Shown: positions 1 through 10,245 of the stretch, in pieces | How positions within the stretch are numbered: the first letter of the stretch is position 1 | Layout of the letters: each line of letters begins with the position of its first letter | Source of the DNA: Achromobacter sp. UMC71 | GTDB taxonomy: Bacteria > Pseudomonadota > Gammaproteobacteria > Burkholderiales > Burkholderiaceae_B | Direction: 5' to 3' | NCBI RefSeq assembly: GCF_014170305.1 | Contig: NZ_LZZT01000015.1 | Span: 62,001-126,000, forward strand | DNA length: 64,000 nt | Notes under the pieces: generated by a model | Databases searched by the model: none | What the model was told of the DNA's origin: nothing | Seen by the model: only the letters and a program-made list of their open reading frames with translations | Translations under genes and position numbers: made by a program

Positions 1-726
1 TCGAACCTGAAACGCGTCTGGCTGGAATGCGGCGGCAAGTCACCGCACATCATCTGCGAAGACTGCCCCGATCTGGACCGCGCCGCCCTGATCGCCGCCC
101 TGGCGATCTTCTCGAACCAGGGCGAAGTGTGCATCGCCGGCTCGCGCCTGTATGTGCACGATGCCATCTACGACGCCTTCATGGAAAAGGTGGCACACCA
201 CGCCGCCGAGATGCGGCCCGGCAATCCGCTGGACCCCGCCACCAAGCTGGGCGCCATGGTCGACGAACGCCAGACCCGCGCGGTCATGGCGCGCATCGCG
301 GCCGGCCAGGCCGACGGCGCGACCCTGCGCATCGGCGGGCGCCAGGTCCGCACAGACAGCGGCGGCTTCTATATCGAGCCCACCATTTTCGATTGCGCCG
401 ATGCGGCAAGCAGCCTGGTCCGCGAAGAGATCTTCGGCCCGGTCCTGACGGCTCAGCGATTCCGTTCGGAAGACGAGGCCATCGCGCTGGCCAATGATTC
501 GGCCTATGGCCTGGGCGCCGGGCTCTGGACCGCCAACCTGGGCCGCGCGCACCGCCTGTCGCGCCGGCTGCGGGCCGGTCTGGTCTGGGTCAATTGCTAT
601 GCCGACGGCGACATCACCGTGCCGTTCGGCGGCGTCAAGCAATCGGGTTTCGGACGCGACAAGTCGCTGCACGCGCTGGACAAGTACAGCGATCTGAAAA
701 CCACCTGGATCGATCTCACCTTGTAG
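1..726 (+). CDS. Aldehyde dehydrogenase, C-terminal part (5' end outside window)
   Basis: NAD(P)-dependent oxidation of an aldehyde to its acid. The reading frame is open from base 1, so only the last 241 residues are present; about half of a normal ~490-500 aa enzyme is missing upstream. The catalytic core is visible: the general-base glutamate in LECGGKSP near residue 9 and the nucleophilic cysteine in GEVCIAGSR at residue 44. The cofactor-side EEIFGPV motif and the C-terminal PFGGVKQSGFGRD motif follow. The subfamily resembles the gamma-glutamyl-gamma-aminobutyraldehyde / aminoaldehyde dehydrogenases of polyamine breakdown. That would fit the acetylpolyamine amidohydrolase-like gene downstream, but the substrate cannot be fixed from this fragment. 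Confidence 0.93.
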   Translation, partial: SNLKRVWLECGGKSPHIICEDCPDLDRAALIAALAIFSNQGEVCIAGSRLYVHDAIYDAFMEKVAHHAAEMRPGNPLDPATKLGAMVDERQTRAVMARIAAGQADGATLRIGGRQVRTDSGGFYIEPTIFDCADAASSLVREEIFGPVLTAQRFRSEDEAIALANDSAYGLGAGLWTANLGRAHRLSRRLRAGLVWVNCYADGDITVPFGGVKQSGFGRDKSLHALDKYSDLKTTWIDLTL

Positions 727-730
727 TCCC

Positions 731-757
731 TGCACGCGGCGGCACCCCGCCCGTGCA
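731..757. other. Inverted repeat TGCACG-N15-CGTGCA
   Basis: Perfect 6-bp arms at 731-736 and 752-757, just after the aldehyde dehydrogenase stop and about 90 bp upstream of the sigma-54 promoter. It could be a weak terminator hairpin (no T-tract follows) or an activator site for the sigma-54 promoter. Neither can be decided from sequence alone. Confidence 0.3.
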
Positions 758-842
758 CTGTTTTCGCCGCATTGGTGCGCGGCGCCACTAGACGAAGCAT
801 TGTTGTAGCAGCTCCATCCCGCAGTTCCCTGAGAAACCCAGG

Positions 843-858
843 TGGCACGAGGTTTGCT
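843..858 (+). promoter_or_regulatory. Sigma-54 (RpoN) -24/-12 promoter
   Basis: The sequence TGGCACG-AGGT-TTGCT matches the RpoN consensus TGGCACG-N4-TTGCW at every fixed position. GG lies at 844-845 and GC at 856-857, separated by exactly 10 bases. It lies 72 bases before the GTG of the substrate-binding protein gene, on the same strand. Transcription should start near 868-870 and need an enhancer-binding activator. It probably drives 930-8486, where the genes are tightly spaced. RpoN control commonly marks nitrogen-source use. Confidence 0.8.
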
Positions 859-929
859 TGTTGTTGACGGCACGCGCCGCGTAAACAGGCGGCCACCTGA
901 CCGACACTCTTCCAGCCCGGAGGCTCGCA

Positions 930-2504
930 GTGAAATCGAAGAAATGGTTCTCCCTCAGTATCGGCGCCCTGCTCCTGGCGGCCGCATTGCCCGCCACGCA
1001 GGCCGTGGCCCAGACCAAGGGCGGCACGCTGAACATGATCGTCCAGCCCGAACCGCCCGTGATCGTCACGGCCATCAACCAGCAAGGCCCGACCCAGTTC
1101 GTCGCCGGCAAGATCTACGAAAGCCTGCTGACCTACTCCACCGACCTGAAGCCGCAGCCGGGCCTGGCCAAATCGTGGGAAGCGTCCGCCGACGGCCTGA
1201 CCTACACCTTCCATCTGCAAGACAACGTCAAATGGCATGACGGCCAGCCGTTCACGGCGGACGACGTGGTCTTCACGCTGTCGGACATGCTGCCCAAGAC
1301 CCATGCCCGGGCCCGCGTAATCCTGAACAAGTTCGTCGATTCGGTGCAGGCCACCGACCCGAAGACCGTGGTCATCAAGCTGAAGTCGCCGTTCCCGGCC
1401 TTCATGCTGATGTTCGAGCCGGGTTTCGCGCCGATGATGCCCAAGCACCTCTACGCCGGCACCGACTACATGACCAATCCGGCCAACCAGAAGCCCATCG
1501 GCACTGGCCCGTTCGTGTTCAAGGAATGGAAGCGCGGCGAATACATCAAGCTGGCGCGCAACCCCGACTACTGGAAGCCAGGCAAGCCGTACCTGGATGA
1601 GCTGGTGTTCAATGTGATCCCCGATTCGGCCTCGCGCGCCGTCGCCTTTGAACGCGGCAGCGTGGACGTGCTGCGCGGCGGCGACGTCGACAACGTCGAC
1701 ATCAAGCGCCTGCGCGCCCTGCCCAAGGTGGAATACACCACCGCCGGCTGGGAGATGTTCTCGCCCCAGGCCTACCTGATCTTCAACATGCGCAAGCCGC
1801 CGTTCGACAACCTGAAGGTGCGCCAGGCGGTCATGGCCGCGATGAACCGCAACATGGTGGTCAACAACATCTTCTTTGGCCTGGGCAAGGTTTCCACCAG
1901 CCCGTTCGTGACCACGGAAATGTTCTACGACAAGAACATGCCCCCGATGGCCTTCGACATGAAGAAGGCACGCGAGCTGATCAAGGAATCGGGCATCAAG
2001 CCCGGCGACTACACCATCCGCCAACTCAGCTTCCCCTATGGCTCGACCTGGGACCGCCTGGGCGAATACACCAAGCAGGCGCTCGAGCAGCTGGGCTTCA
2101 AGGTCAACCTGGAGTCGACCGATGCGGGCGGCTGGGCCAGCCGCACCGGCAACTGGGACTTCGACCTGACGACCAACTTCACCTACCAGTACGGCGACCC
2201 CGCGCTGGGCGTGCAGCGCCTGTACATCTCGTCCAACATCGTCAAGGGTTCGCCGTTCGCCAACGTGCAGGGCTACAGCAACCCCGAGACCGACAAGCAA
2301 TGGGAAGCCGCCGCCTCGGAAGTCGACCCGGCCAAGCGCCAGGCGCTGTACACGCAGCTGCAGACCACACTGGTCAATGAAGTCGCCAACGGCTTCCTGG
2401 TGGACATGGAATTTCCCACGCTGTATCGCGCCAACGTCAAGAACCTGGTCAAGACCGCCATCGGCTTGAACGAATCGTTCGACGACGTCTACATCGAGAA
2501 GTAA
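930..2504 (+). CDS. ABC transporter substrate-binding protein, peptide/nickel (SBP_bac_5) family
   Basis: Periplasmic receptor of a DppA/OppA-type importer (524 aa). A Sec signal peptide (KSKK, then a hydrophobic run ending near AVAQ, residue 28) has no lipobox, so the protein is soluble. The mature protein shows the family-5 pattern: ESLLTYSTDLKPQPGLA near the N-terminus, then TYTFHLQDNVKWHDG and IGTGPFVFKEW. Start chosen at GTG 930 because a GGAGG ribosome site sits 6 bases upstream; the next ATG codons lie well inside the protein. It opens an operon with two permeases and a fused ATPase. The ligand is unknown. Peptides are the default; the deacetylase in the operon makes acetylated polyamines or related amides worth considering. 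Confidence 0.95.
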   Translation: MKSKKWFSLSIGALLLAAALPATQAVAQTKGGTLNMIVQPEPPVIVTAINQQGPTQFVAGKIYESLLTYSTDLKPQPGLAKSWEASADGLTYTFHLQDNVKWHDGQPFTADDVVFTLSDMLPKTHARARVILNKFVDSVQATDPKTVVIKLKSPFPAFMLMFEPGFAPMMPKHLYAGTDYMTNPANQKPIGTGPFVFKEWKRGEYIKLARNPDYWKPGKPYLDELVFNVIPDSASRAVAFERGSVDVLRGGDVDNVDIKRLRALPKVEYTTAGWEMFSPQAYLIFNMRKPPFDNLKVRQAVMAAMNRNMVVNNIFFGLGKVSTSPFVTTEMFYDKNMPPMAFDMKKARELIKESGIKPGDYTIRQLSFPYGSTWDRLGEYTKQALEQLGFKVNLESTDAGGWASRTGNWDFDLTTNFTYQYGDPALGVQRLYISSNIVKGSPFANVQGYSNPETDKQWEAAASEVDPAKRQALYTQLQTTLVNEVANGFLVDMEFPTLYRANVKNLVKTAIGLNESFDDVYIEK

Positions 2505-2521
2505 GCGCCGGAACGCCGCGA

Positions 2522-2539
2522 CCGGGGCCGGCACCCCGG
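2522..2539. other. GC-rich hairpin between binding protein and permease genes
   Basis: CCGGGG-CCGGCA-CCCCGG forms a 6-bp stem in the 91-base gap between the binding protein and the first permease. No T-tract follows. Such hairpins often lower expression of membrane subunits relative to the binding protein; that role here is inference. Confidence 0.3.
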
Positions 2540-2595
2540 CGGCGGCGCCCGGCCGCGCGACGGACACCCGCGCCCGTCCACGGAGGACCCTGAGC

Positions 2596-3603
2596 ATGAA
2601 ATTCCTGTCTTTCCTCGTTTCCCGCATCGGCAAGGCCCTCGTGGTCGTGCTGGGCGTGGTCATCATCAATTTCTTCCTGATCCGCCTGGCGCCCGGCGAC
2701 CCCGCCGCCGTGCTGGCGGGCCAGGCGGGCGCGGGCGATGCCGCCTATGTCGAGCAGTTGCGCGTGGCGTTCGGGCTGGACAAGCCCGTGCTGACGCAGC
2801 TGTTCCTGTACCTGAAAGGCGTGGTCCAGCTGGACCTGGGCTTTTCCTACCGCAACCACGTGCCGGTGCTGGACCTGATCGTTGAGCGCCTGCCCGCCAC
2901 CTTCCTGCTGATGTCCTGCGCTTTCGTCTTCTCGATCGTGCTGGGCGTGCTGCTGGGCGTGGTGGCCGCCAAGGCGCGCTACCGCAACAAGCGCCGCTGG
3001 ATCGACAGCTCGGTCATGACCGGCGCGCTGCTGCTGTATGCCACGCCGCTGTTCTGGCTGTCGTTGATGGGCATTCTGCTGTTCTCGGTGGTGCTGGGGT
3101 GGCTGCCGGCGTTTGGCATGGAAACCGTGGGCGCCGGCCTGACCGGCTGGGCCCGCGCGGCCGACATCGGCCAGCACCTGATCCTGCCGACCGTAACGCT
3201 GGGCTGCTTCTTCATGGCCGTGTACGTGCGGCTGACCCGCGCGTCGATGCTGGAAGTGATCGGCATGGACTTCGTCAAGACCGCGCGCGCCAAAGGCGTC
3301 AGCCCCAGCCGCGTCATCCGTGCCCACGTGCTGCGCAACGCACTGCTGCCGGTGATCACCTTCGCCGGCATCCAGCTGGGCCAGATGGCGGGCGGCGCGG
3401 TGCTGACCGAAACCGTGTTCGCCTGGCCGGGCATCGGCCGGCTGATGTTCGACGCCCTGCTGCAACGCGACTATCAATTGCTGCTGGGCATTTTCCTGGT
3501 GACCTCGATCATGGTGGTGGTGTTCAATTTGCTGACCGACGTGCTGTACCGGTTGATCGATCCGCGCATCGGCGCCGGCGCGCAACAAGGAGCCTCGGCA
3601 TGA
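2596..3603 (+). CDS. ABC transporter permease, DppB/OppB type
   Basis: Inner-membrane channel subunit (335 aa) of the importer opened by the upstream binding protein. The N-terminus matches the DppB-type start (FLVSRIGKALVVVLGVVIINF), followed by the usual periplasmic GDPAA...LGLDKP-like segment. The EAA coupling loop (DFVKTARAKGVSPSRVI) contacts the ATPase. About six membrane segments are seen, and the length is normal. The start at 2596 follows a GGAGG site with 9-base spacing. Its TGA overlaps the ATG of the next permease (ATGA), indicating translational coupling. Confidence 0.95.
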   Translation: MKFLSFLVSRIGKALVVVLGVVIINFFLIRLAPGDPAAVLAGQAGAGDAAYVEQLRVAFGLDKPVLTQLFLYLKGVVQLDLGFSYRNHVPVLDLIVERLPATFLLMSCAFVFSIVLGVLLGVVAAKARYRNKRRWIDSSVMTGALLLYATPLFWLSLMGILLFSVVLGWLPAFGMETVGAGLTGWARAADIGQHLILPTVTLGCFFMAVYVRLTRASMLEVIGMDFVKTARAKGVSPSRVIRAHVLRNALLPVITFAGIQLGQMAGGAVLTETVFAWPGIGRLMFDALLQRDYQLLLGIFLVTSIMVVVFNLLTDVLYRLIDPRIGAGAQQGASA

Positions 3604-4439
3604 AGCAATTTGCCAAACGCTATATGCGCAACTACGGCGCGGTGGCCGGCCTGGCCATCATGCTGGTCGTCGTCATCGTGGCCCTGGCCGCCCCCCTGCT
3701 GTATCAGGATTCGCCCTGGATGATGGTGGCCGATCCGCTGATTCCGCCCTTCACCGACGCCGCCTACCCGTTCGGCACCGACATGCTGGGCCGCGACATT
3801 ACCGCCGGCCTGGTGTGGGGCGCCCGCGTCTCGCTGATGGTGGGCCTGCTGTCCACGGCGGTGGCGCTGGTGTTCGGCATCGTGATCGGCGCCATCGCGG
3901 GTTACTGCGGCGGCCGCGTGGACGACGCGCTGATGCGCTTCACCGAGTTCTTCCAAACCATTCCGCAGCTGGCCATGGCCGTGGTGCTGGTGGCCATCCT
4001 GAGTCCGTCGGTGTATTCGATCATGGGCGCCATCGCGGTGGTGTCCTGGCCGCCGGCCGCGCGCCTGGTTCGGTCGGAATTCATGACGCTCAAGCAGCGC
4101 GAATTCGTGCAGGCGGCCATCGTCATCGGCCAGACGCCCTCGCGCATCGTCAGCACGCAGATCCTGCCCAACGCCATGTCGCCCATCATCGTGTCGGCCT
4201 CGTTCATGGTGGCCACGGCCATCCTGACCGAATCGTCGCTGTCGTTCCTGGGGTTGGGCGACCGCAACCTGATGAGCTGGGGCTTCATGATCGGCGCGGC
4301 CCGCACGATGATCCGCGAAGCCTGGTGGATGAGCGTGTGGCCGGGCGTGGCTATCTTGCTGACCGTGCTGGCCATCAACCTGATCGGCGAAGGCCTGAAC
4401 GATGCCCTCAACCCGCAACTGCGCAAGCGCGGCGAATAG
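3600..4439 (+). CDS. ABC transporter permease, DppC/OppC type
   Basis: Second channel subunit (279 aa). The start at ATG 3600 overlaps the previous stop and follows AAGGAG at 3588-3593. The frame is open further upstream but runs inside dppB-like coding, so those starts are rejected. Typical DppC features are an N-terminal membrane segment, the FGTDMLGRDI motif near residue 60, the EAA loop REFVQAAIVIGQTPSRIV, and the SLSFLGLGDRN element near the C-terminus. It pairs with the upstream permease. Confidence 0.95.
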   Translation: MKQFAKRYMRNYGAVAGLAIMLVVVIVALAAPLLYQDSPWMMVADPLIPPFTDAAYPFGTDMLGRDITAGLVWGARVSLMVGLLSTAVALVFGIVIGAIAGYCGGRVDDALMRFTEFFQTIPQLAMAVVLVAILSPSVYSIMGAIAVVSWPPAARLVRSEFMTLKQREFVQAAIVIGQTPSRIVSTQILPNAMSPIIVSASFMVATAILTESSLSFLGLGDRNLMSWGFMIGAARTMIREAWWMSVWPGVAILLTVLAINLIGEGLNDALNPQLRKRGE

Positions 4440-4448
4440 GAGACCGGC

Positions 4449-6083
<1,635 letters not shown>

Positions 6084-6109
6084 ACGCGGCATCACAAGGA
6101 GACTCGACC

Positions 6110-6403
6110 ATGCAACGCCCCCAAGCCGTGCCCACCGTCCAGATCGACAACGCCCAGGTCACCGTCACCGAATGGCGCTTTCCGCCGGGCGGCGAAACCG
6201 GCTGGCACCGCCACGGCATGAACTATGTCGTCGTGCCGCAAACCACCGGCCCGCTGCAGCTGGACACGCCGGACGGCCCGATCACCAGCCAGCTCACCAC
6301 CGGCGTGGCCTATTACCGGCCGGTCGGCGTCGAGCACAATGTCATCAACCCCGGCGACACGGAATTCGTGTTCGTCGAGATCGAAATCAAGCAGGCGGTT
6401 TAA
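6110..6403 (+). CDS. Small single-domain cupin protein
   Basis: 97 aa, one cupin fold. The two conserved motifs are recognisable: GGETGWHRHGMNYVVV (metal-binding HxH) and the later PVGVEHNVINPGDTEF (second His). It is preceded by AAGGAG and sits between the fused ATPase and the deacetylase. Stand-alone cupins of this size act as small metal-dependent enzymes or sensors. No substrate can be assigned; the operon suggests a role in handling the imported compound. Confidence 0.85.
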   Translation: MQRPQAVPTVQIDNAQVTVTEWRFPPGGETGWHRHGMNYVVVPQTTGPLQLDTPDGPITSQLTTGVAYYRPVGVEHNVINPGDTEFVFVEIEIKQAV

Positions 6404-6415
6404 CCCCACCGGACC

Positions 6416-7489
6416 ATGACCACCATGAAGGCGTTTTTCTCGGAAGAACAACTGCTGCACGCCCCCCAGCAGTTCATGCGGCTCGGACGCATCAGCGCGC
6501 CGACCGACCTGCCGTCCCGGGCCGAAAGCCTGCAAAGCGCATTGGCCGCCCGCGGCATCGTGGTCGAGGCGCCCGCCGACTACGGCCGCAAGCCGCTGGA
6601 AGGCATCCACAGCCAGGACTACCTGGACTACCTGGAAACCGCCTACGCCCGCTGGCAGGCGCTGAAAGCGCCGGGCGTGGACCCGGGTCCGGAAGTGCTG
6701 CCGAACCTGTCGCCCTACTACAACGGCCGTATCGACACCGCCGGACGCGGCCCGTGCCCCTCGCCCTCCATCGTGGCGCAGACCGGCTACTACCTCAGCG
6801 ACCTGTCCTGCCCCATCGGCCCGCAGACTTGGCGGTCGGCGCTGCGCTCGACCCACAGCGCCGTGGCCGCCGCCGACCATGTGGCGGCAACCCGCGGCCT
6901 GGCCTATGCCCTGTGCCGGCCGTCGGGCCATCATGCCCATCGCGACCGGGCCGGCGGCTTCTGCTACCTGAACAGCAGCGCGGCGGCGGCTAGCCGCCTG
7001 CTGCAAACCTGGTCCAAGGTGGCCGTGCTGGACGTGGACGCGCACCATGGCGACGGCACGCAGAACATCTTCTATCAGCGTTCGGACGTCATGACGATAT
7101 CCGTGCACGCCGATCCCGGCGGTTACTACCCGTTCTATACCGGCTATGCGCACGAACGCGGCCACGGCGCCGGCGAGGGCTGCAACCTGAACCTGCCTCT
7201 GCCGCACGGCTCGGGCAACGACGCCTTCCTGCAAGCGCTGGATGCCGCCTTGGCGGCGCTGACCGGCTACGGCCCGCAGGCGCTGGTGCTGGCGCTGGGC
7301 TTCGATACCTACAAGGACGATCCCATCAGCGTGCTCAAACTGGACCTGGACGCCTACCGCGACATCGGCGCCCGCGTGGCCAGCCTGAACGTGCCCACGG
7401 TGGTGGTGCAGGAAGGCGGCTACATGGTCGAGGCCATCGGCCCGGCGCTGGACGCCTTCCTGCAAGGCATGAGCCAGGGCGGCGCCTGA
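6416..7489 (+). CDS. Acetylpolyamine amidohydrolase-like deacetylase (HDAC superfamily)
   Basis: Zinc hydrolase that removes acetyl groups from amines. 357 aa. Expected active-site residues are present: tandem His172-His173 (SGHHAHRD), zinc ligands Asp208 and His210 in DVDAHHGDGT, Asp297 in GFDTYKDDP, and the transition-state Tyr336 in EGGY. The MKAFFSEEQ start and overall layout resemble Mycoplana acetylpolyamine amidohydrolase more than histone or acetoin deacetylases. ATG 6425 (the fourth codon) fits that family start as well as 6416 does; no strong ribosome site separates them. Its place in a sigma-54-controlled importer operon suggests use of acetylated polyamines or similar amides, which is inference. 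Confidence 0.9.
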   Translation: MTTMKAFFSEEQLLHAPQQFMRLGRISAPTDLPSRAESLQSALAARGIVVEAPADYGRKPLEGIHSQDYLDYLETAYARWQALKAPGVDPGPEVLPNLSPYYNGRIDTAGRGPCPSPSIVAQTGYYLSDLSCPIGPQTWRSALRSTHSAVAAADHVAATRGLAYALCRPSGHHAHRDRAGGFCYLNSSAAAASRLLQTWSKVAVLDVDAHHGDGTQNIFYQRSDVMTISVHADPGGYYPFYTGYAHERGHGAGEGCNLNLPLPHGSGNDAFLQALDAALAALTGYGPQALVLALGFDTYKDDPISVLKLDLDAYRDIGARVASLNVPTVVVQEGGYMVEAIGPALDAFLQGMSQGGA

Positions 7490-7496
7490 GCCGCCC

Positions 7497-8486
7497 GTGA
7501 TGAGCCCCCCACCCACCGCGCCCGGCCAGGGCGCCGCTTCCGCGCCTGGCGCGGCACCAGTTACCGCAGCGACGGCTGCCGCAGCGTCGGCTGCCGCAGC
7601 GTCGGCAGCCCCCCGTTCTGCTCCGGTGCCGGCCGCGTCGCGGCGGGCCGGCATCTGCCTGTTCTTCGGCGCACTGGTGGCCTTCGCCACCTTCGATGCG
7701 GGGTCCAAGCAGATGCTGGCGTACTACCCCGCCCCGTTCCTGAACGTCATGCGCTACATCGCCGTGGCGACACTGGCGCTGGCGATACTGTGGCGTCATC
7801 GCGGCCAGCGGCTGCGCGATGCGCCGCAAAAGCCGCTGCTGATCCTGCGCGGCGTCATGCTGGCCACGGTGGCCAGCTGCTTCATGACCGCGCTGATCTG
7901 GATGCCGCTGTCCGAAGCGACGGCGATCTATTTCACTTCGCCGCTGATCATGGTGGCGCTGTCGCCGTGGCTACTGGGAGAACGGGTCAGGCCGGTCCAA
8001 TGGGCCGCCGTCGCGGCCGGCTTTGCCGGCATGCTGCTGATCGTGCGGCCGGGGTCGGACCTGCCGGGCCTGGGCACTGCGCTGATGGCCGTGGCGGCCG
8101 TCAGCTACGCCATCTTCCAGGTGCTGACCCGCAAGCTGTCCGGCAAGGTGGACGGCCCCGTGCAGTACGCCTATACGGCGTTCATCTGCCTGCTGATCAC
8201 GGCGGTACCCGCGCCCTTCTTCCTGCCGAATCCCTGGCCAGGTCCGGCGGACATGGCGTTGATCGTGGCCCTGGGCGCCTGCAGCGGGCTGGCGCAGATC
8301 CTTTTGATCGCCGCGTTCCAACGCGTGTCGGCCGCGACGCTGGCGCCACTGAACTACTTCCAGCTGCTGCTGGCCGTGGGCTTCAGCACCTTCTGGTTCC
8401 AGCGCCCGCCCGACGGACTGGCGCTGGCGGGCATGGCCCTGATCATGGCGTCCGGCGTCTTCCTGGCGCTGCGGCGCACGGCCTGA
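7497..8486 (+). CDS. EamA/DMT-family transporter
   Basis: Ten-segment inner-membrane carrier (329 aa) with two EamA halves, related to RhaT/YdcZ-type exporters of metabolites. It starts at GTG 7497 or the adjacent ATG 7500, seven bases after the deacetylase stop, so it is probably translated by coupling. Residues ~10-45 are an Ala-rich, low-complexity cytoplasmic extension built partly from a 15-base tandem repeat (GCTGCCGCAGCGTCG, two-plus copies near 7576-7613). Membrane segments start near residue 50. The cargo is unknown; export of a catabolic product of the operon is a guess. Confidence 0.9.
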   Translation: MMSPPPTAPGQGAASAPGAAPVTAATAAAASAAAASAAPRSAPVPAASRRAGICLFFGALVAFATFDAGSKQMLAYYPAPFLNVMRYIAVATLALAILWRHRGQRLRDAPQKPLLILRGVMLATVASCFMTALIWMPLSEATAIYFTSPLIMVALSPWLLGERVRPVQWAAVAAGFAGMLLIVRPGSDLPGLGTALMAVAAVSYAIFQVLTRKLSGKVDGPVQYAYTAFICLLITAVPAPFFLPNPWPGPADMALIVALGACSGLAQILLIAAFQRVSAATLAPLNYFQLLLAVGFSTFWFQRPPDGLALAGMALIMASGVFLALRRTA

Positions 8487-8498
8487 CGGCGCCCTGGA

Positions 8499-9524
8499 TC
8501 AGGAGGTTTCACGCTGGACCAGGGTGAAACCTAGGTCCACATGGCGCTGCCCGATCTCCAGCCCCGCCAGCTGGCGCATGAGCAATTGCGCGGCCTGCCG
8601 CCCGATCTCGTAGCGGGGCGTGGCAATGGTGGACAAGGGCGGCGTGGTCCATGCGGTACCCGCCAGATCGTGAAAACCCACGATCGCGACCTGCCCCGGC
8701 ACGCTCACGCCCAGCCGCCCGCACTGGAACACGGCGCCCTGTGCCAGGTCGTCGTTGCAGAAAAAGAGCGCATCGCAATCCGGATGCGTCGACAACATGG
8801 ACTCCAGCAAGGCCGCGCCCAGGCTGATCGACGACTTTTCGGGCGTCATGATTTCCAGCGACGGGTCGAAGCGTCCCGCATCGCGCAGCGCCTGGCGCCC
8901 GCCTTCGCAACGCCGCAGCGAACGCGGATCCAACTGCGCGCCGACGATGCCGATGCGCCGGTAGCCGCGCTCGACCAGGTGGCGGCACGCCGCGTAGCCC
9001 GAATCGAACTGGGAAAACCCCACGCTCATGCCGTCGCACCCCGGCAAGGTTTCGATCGTGTGCACGGTGGGCATGCCCTGCGCGCGCAGCAGATCCCACA
9101 CCCCCGGGTTGTGGTCGATGCCGGTCAGGATCAGGCCGTCGGGCAAGTGCTGCAGGTACTTGCGCAGCAACGCTTCCTCGGCGTCGGGCGAATAGCCGGT
9201 GACGCCGATCAGCAGGTGGTAGCCCTGCTCGTCCAGCACGTCCTTGATCCCCGTAATGATGTCGATGAACACCACATTACTGAGCGAGGGAATCAACACC
9301 ACGATGGTCTGCGACCGCGCCGACGCCAAGGCGCTGGCCGCGTGGTTCGGCACATAGCCCAGCTCCTGGCAGACCTGGGCGATACGCAAGCGCAACGCTT
9401 CGGCCACCTTGTCGGGCGTACGCAAGGCGCGGGAAACCGTGATCGCGCTGACCCCGGCGCGGCGAGCGACCTCTTGCATGGTCACCCGCCCGGCGCGGGT
9501 GCTGCGGGGCTTTCGGATGGACAT
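8499..9524 (-). CDS. LacI-family repressor, GntR (gluconate repressor) type
   Basis: 341 aa DNA-binding repressor with an N-terminal LacI helix-turn-helix (VTMQEVARRAGVSAITVSRA) and a periplasmic-binding-like effector domain. Family resemblance to E. coli GntR is strong in the effector domain (VGFSQFDSGYAACRHL, CNDDLAQGAVFQC, GFHDLAG, LDLGFTL-like end). Start set at ATG 9524 (MSIRKPRS); the longer reading uses a TTG and adds 14 residues upstream of the usual N-terminus. It is divergent from the TRAP-dehydratase operon, with a GntR-type palindrome between them. The effector is probably a sugar acid. Confidence 0.93.
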   Translation of the reverse strand: MSIRKPRSTRAGRVTMQEVARRAGVSAITVSRALRTPDKVAEALRLRIAQVCQELGYVPNHAASALASARSQTIVVLIPSLSNVVFIDIITGIKDVLDEQGYHLLIGVTGYSPDAEEALLRKYLQHLPDGLILTGIDHNPGVWDLLRAQGMPTVHTIETLPGCDGMSVGFSQFDSGYAACRHLVERGYRRIGIVGAQLDPRSLRRCEGGRQALRDAGRFDPSLEIMTPEKSSISLGAALLESMLSTHPDCDALFFCNDDLAQGAVFQCGRLGVSVPGQVAIVGFHDLAGTAWTTPPLSTIATPRYEIGRQAAQLLMRQLAGLEIGQRHVDLGFTLVQRETS

Positions 9525-9576
9525 CGACCTATCTGACCCAGTTGGCGAGCACGTAGTCTGACGCAAAGCCCCGGGC

Positions 9577-9606
9577 TTGCCAAACCAAAAATGTTAGCGC
9601 TAACAT
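9577..9606 (+). promoter_or_regulatory. Candidate sigma-70 promoter of the TRAP operon, overlapped by the operator
   Basis: TTGCCA at 9577-9582 and TAACAT at 9601-9606 are spaced by 18 bases, a plausible -35/-10 pair for the plus-strand genes starting at 9659. The -10 element lies inside the right half of the palindromic operator, so repressor binding would block RNA polymerase. Confidence 0.45.
9591..9606. promoter_or_regulatory. GntR/LacI-type operator ATGTTAGCGCTAACAT
   Basis: Perfect 16-bp palindrome with the central CG step typical of LacI-family sites. It matches the known E. coli GntR half-sites (ATGTTA-N4-TAACAT). It lies between the repressor gene and the TRAP operon, so it can regulate both. 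It is the most direct clue to the regulator's target. Confidence 0.8.
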
Positions 9607-9658
9607 CAGCACCGCGGTACCCCATAGAAATTCCGGAAAACGGAAACAGGAGACAAAA

Positions 9659-10201
9659 ATGCATGGTTCCCCCAAGGGGCGGCCCGGCGGCACCCCGCTG
9701 GCCCGCGCGGCAGACTGGTGCGTCCGGCTGCAGACCTGGTTGATGGCCGCCTGTCTGGCCGTCATGGTGGTGCTGCTGTTCGGCAACGTCGCCATGCGCT
9801 ACCTGTTCAATTCTGGCATCAACGCTTCCGACGAGGTGTCGCGCCTGGCGTTCGTCTGGATGATCTTCCTGGGCTCGGTGCTGGCGCTGCGCGACCACCA
9901 GCACATCGGCGTCACCATGCTGGTCGAGCGCTTCGGCCCCGCCGCGCGCCGCGTCTCGCACATCTTCTGCCAGGCGCTGGTGCTATGGGTGCTTTGGCTG
10001 ATGGCCGAAGGCAGCTGGGTGCAGACCGTCATCGGGCTGGACACCCGCCTGCCCGTCACGGCGATGTCGCTGGCCGTCTTCAACGCGGCCGCGCTCTATG
10101 CCGCCGTGGCGATGGGCCTGTTGACCCTGGTCGATCTGATACGCGTGCTGGCGGGCGGTCCGCTGCCGGCGGAATCCAGCCCCGAAGACCCTTTGGTCTG
10201 A
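9659..10201 (+). CDS. TRAP transporter small permease (DctQ type)
   Basis: 180 aa, four membrane segments, the small integral subunit of a tripartite ATP-independent periplasmic transporter. It shows the DctQ pattern: a cytoplasmic N-terminus, NVAMRYLFNSGINASDEVSRLAFVW in the first half, and GLDTRLPVTAMSLAVFNAAALYAA near the end. AGGAG precedes the ATG. It is first gene of a TRAP set with DctM- and DctP-type partners, followed by a sugar-acid dehydratase. Confidence 0.92.
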   Translation: MHGSPKGRPGGTPLARAADWCVRLQTWLMAACLAVMVVLLFGNVAMRYLFNSGINASDEVSRLAFVWMIFLGSVLALRDHQHIGVTMLVERFGPAARRVSHIFCQALVLWVLWLMAEGSWVQTVIGLDTRLPVTAMSLAVFNAAALYAAVAMGLLTLVDLIRVLAGGPLPAESSPEDPLV

Positions 10202-10245
10202 CCTGGCCCCTCCTCCTTCCGCCACCGCCCCCCCGGACCCGACCC

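Noticed and set aside
597..2669. Long minus-strand open frame opposite the binding-protein gene
   Set aside because: It is a shadow of high-GC codon usage; the plus-strand frame has signal peptide, ribosome site and family motifs, and the shadow runs across two genes.
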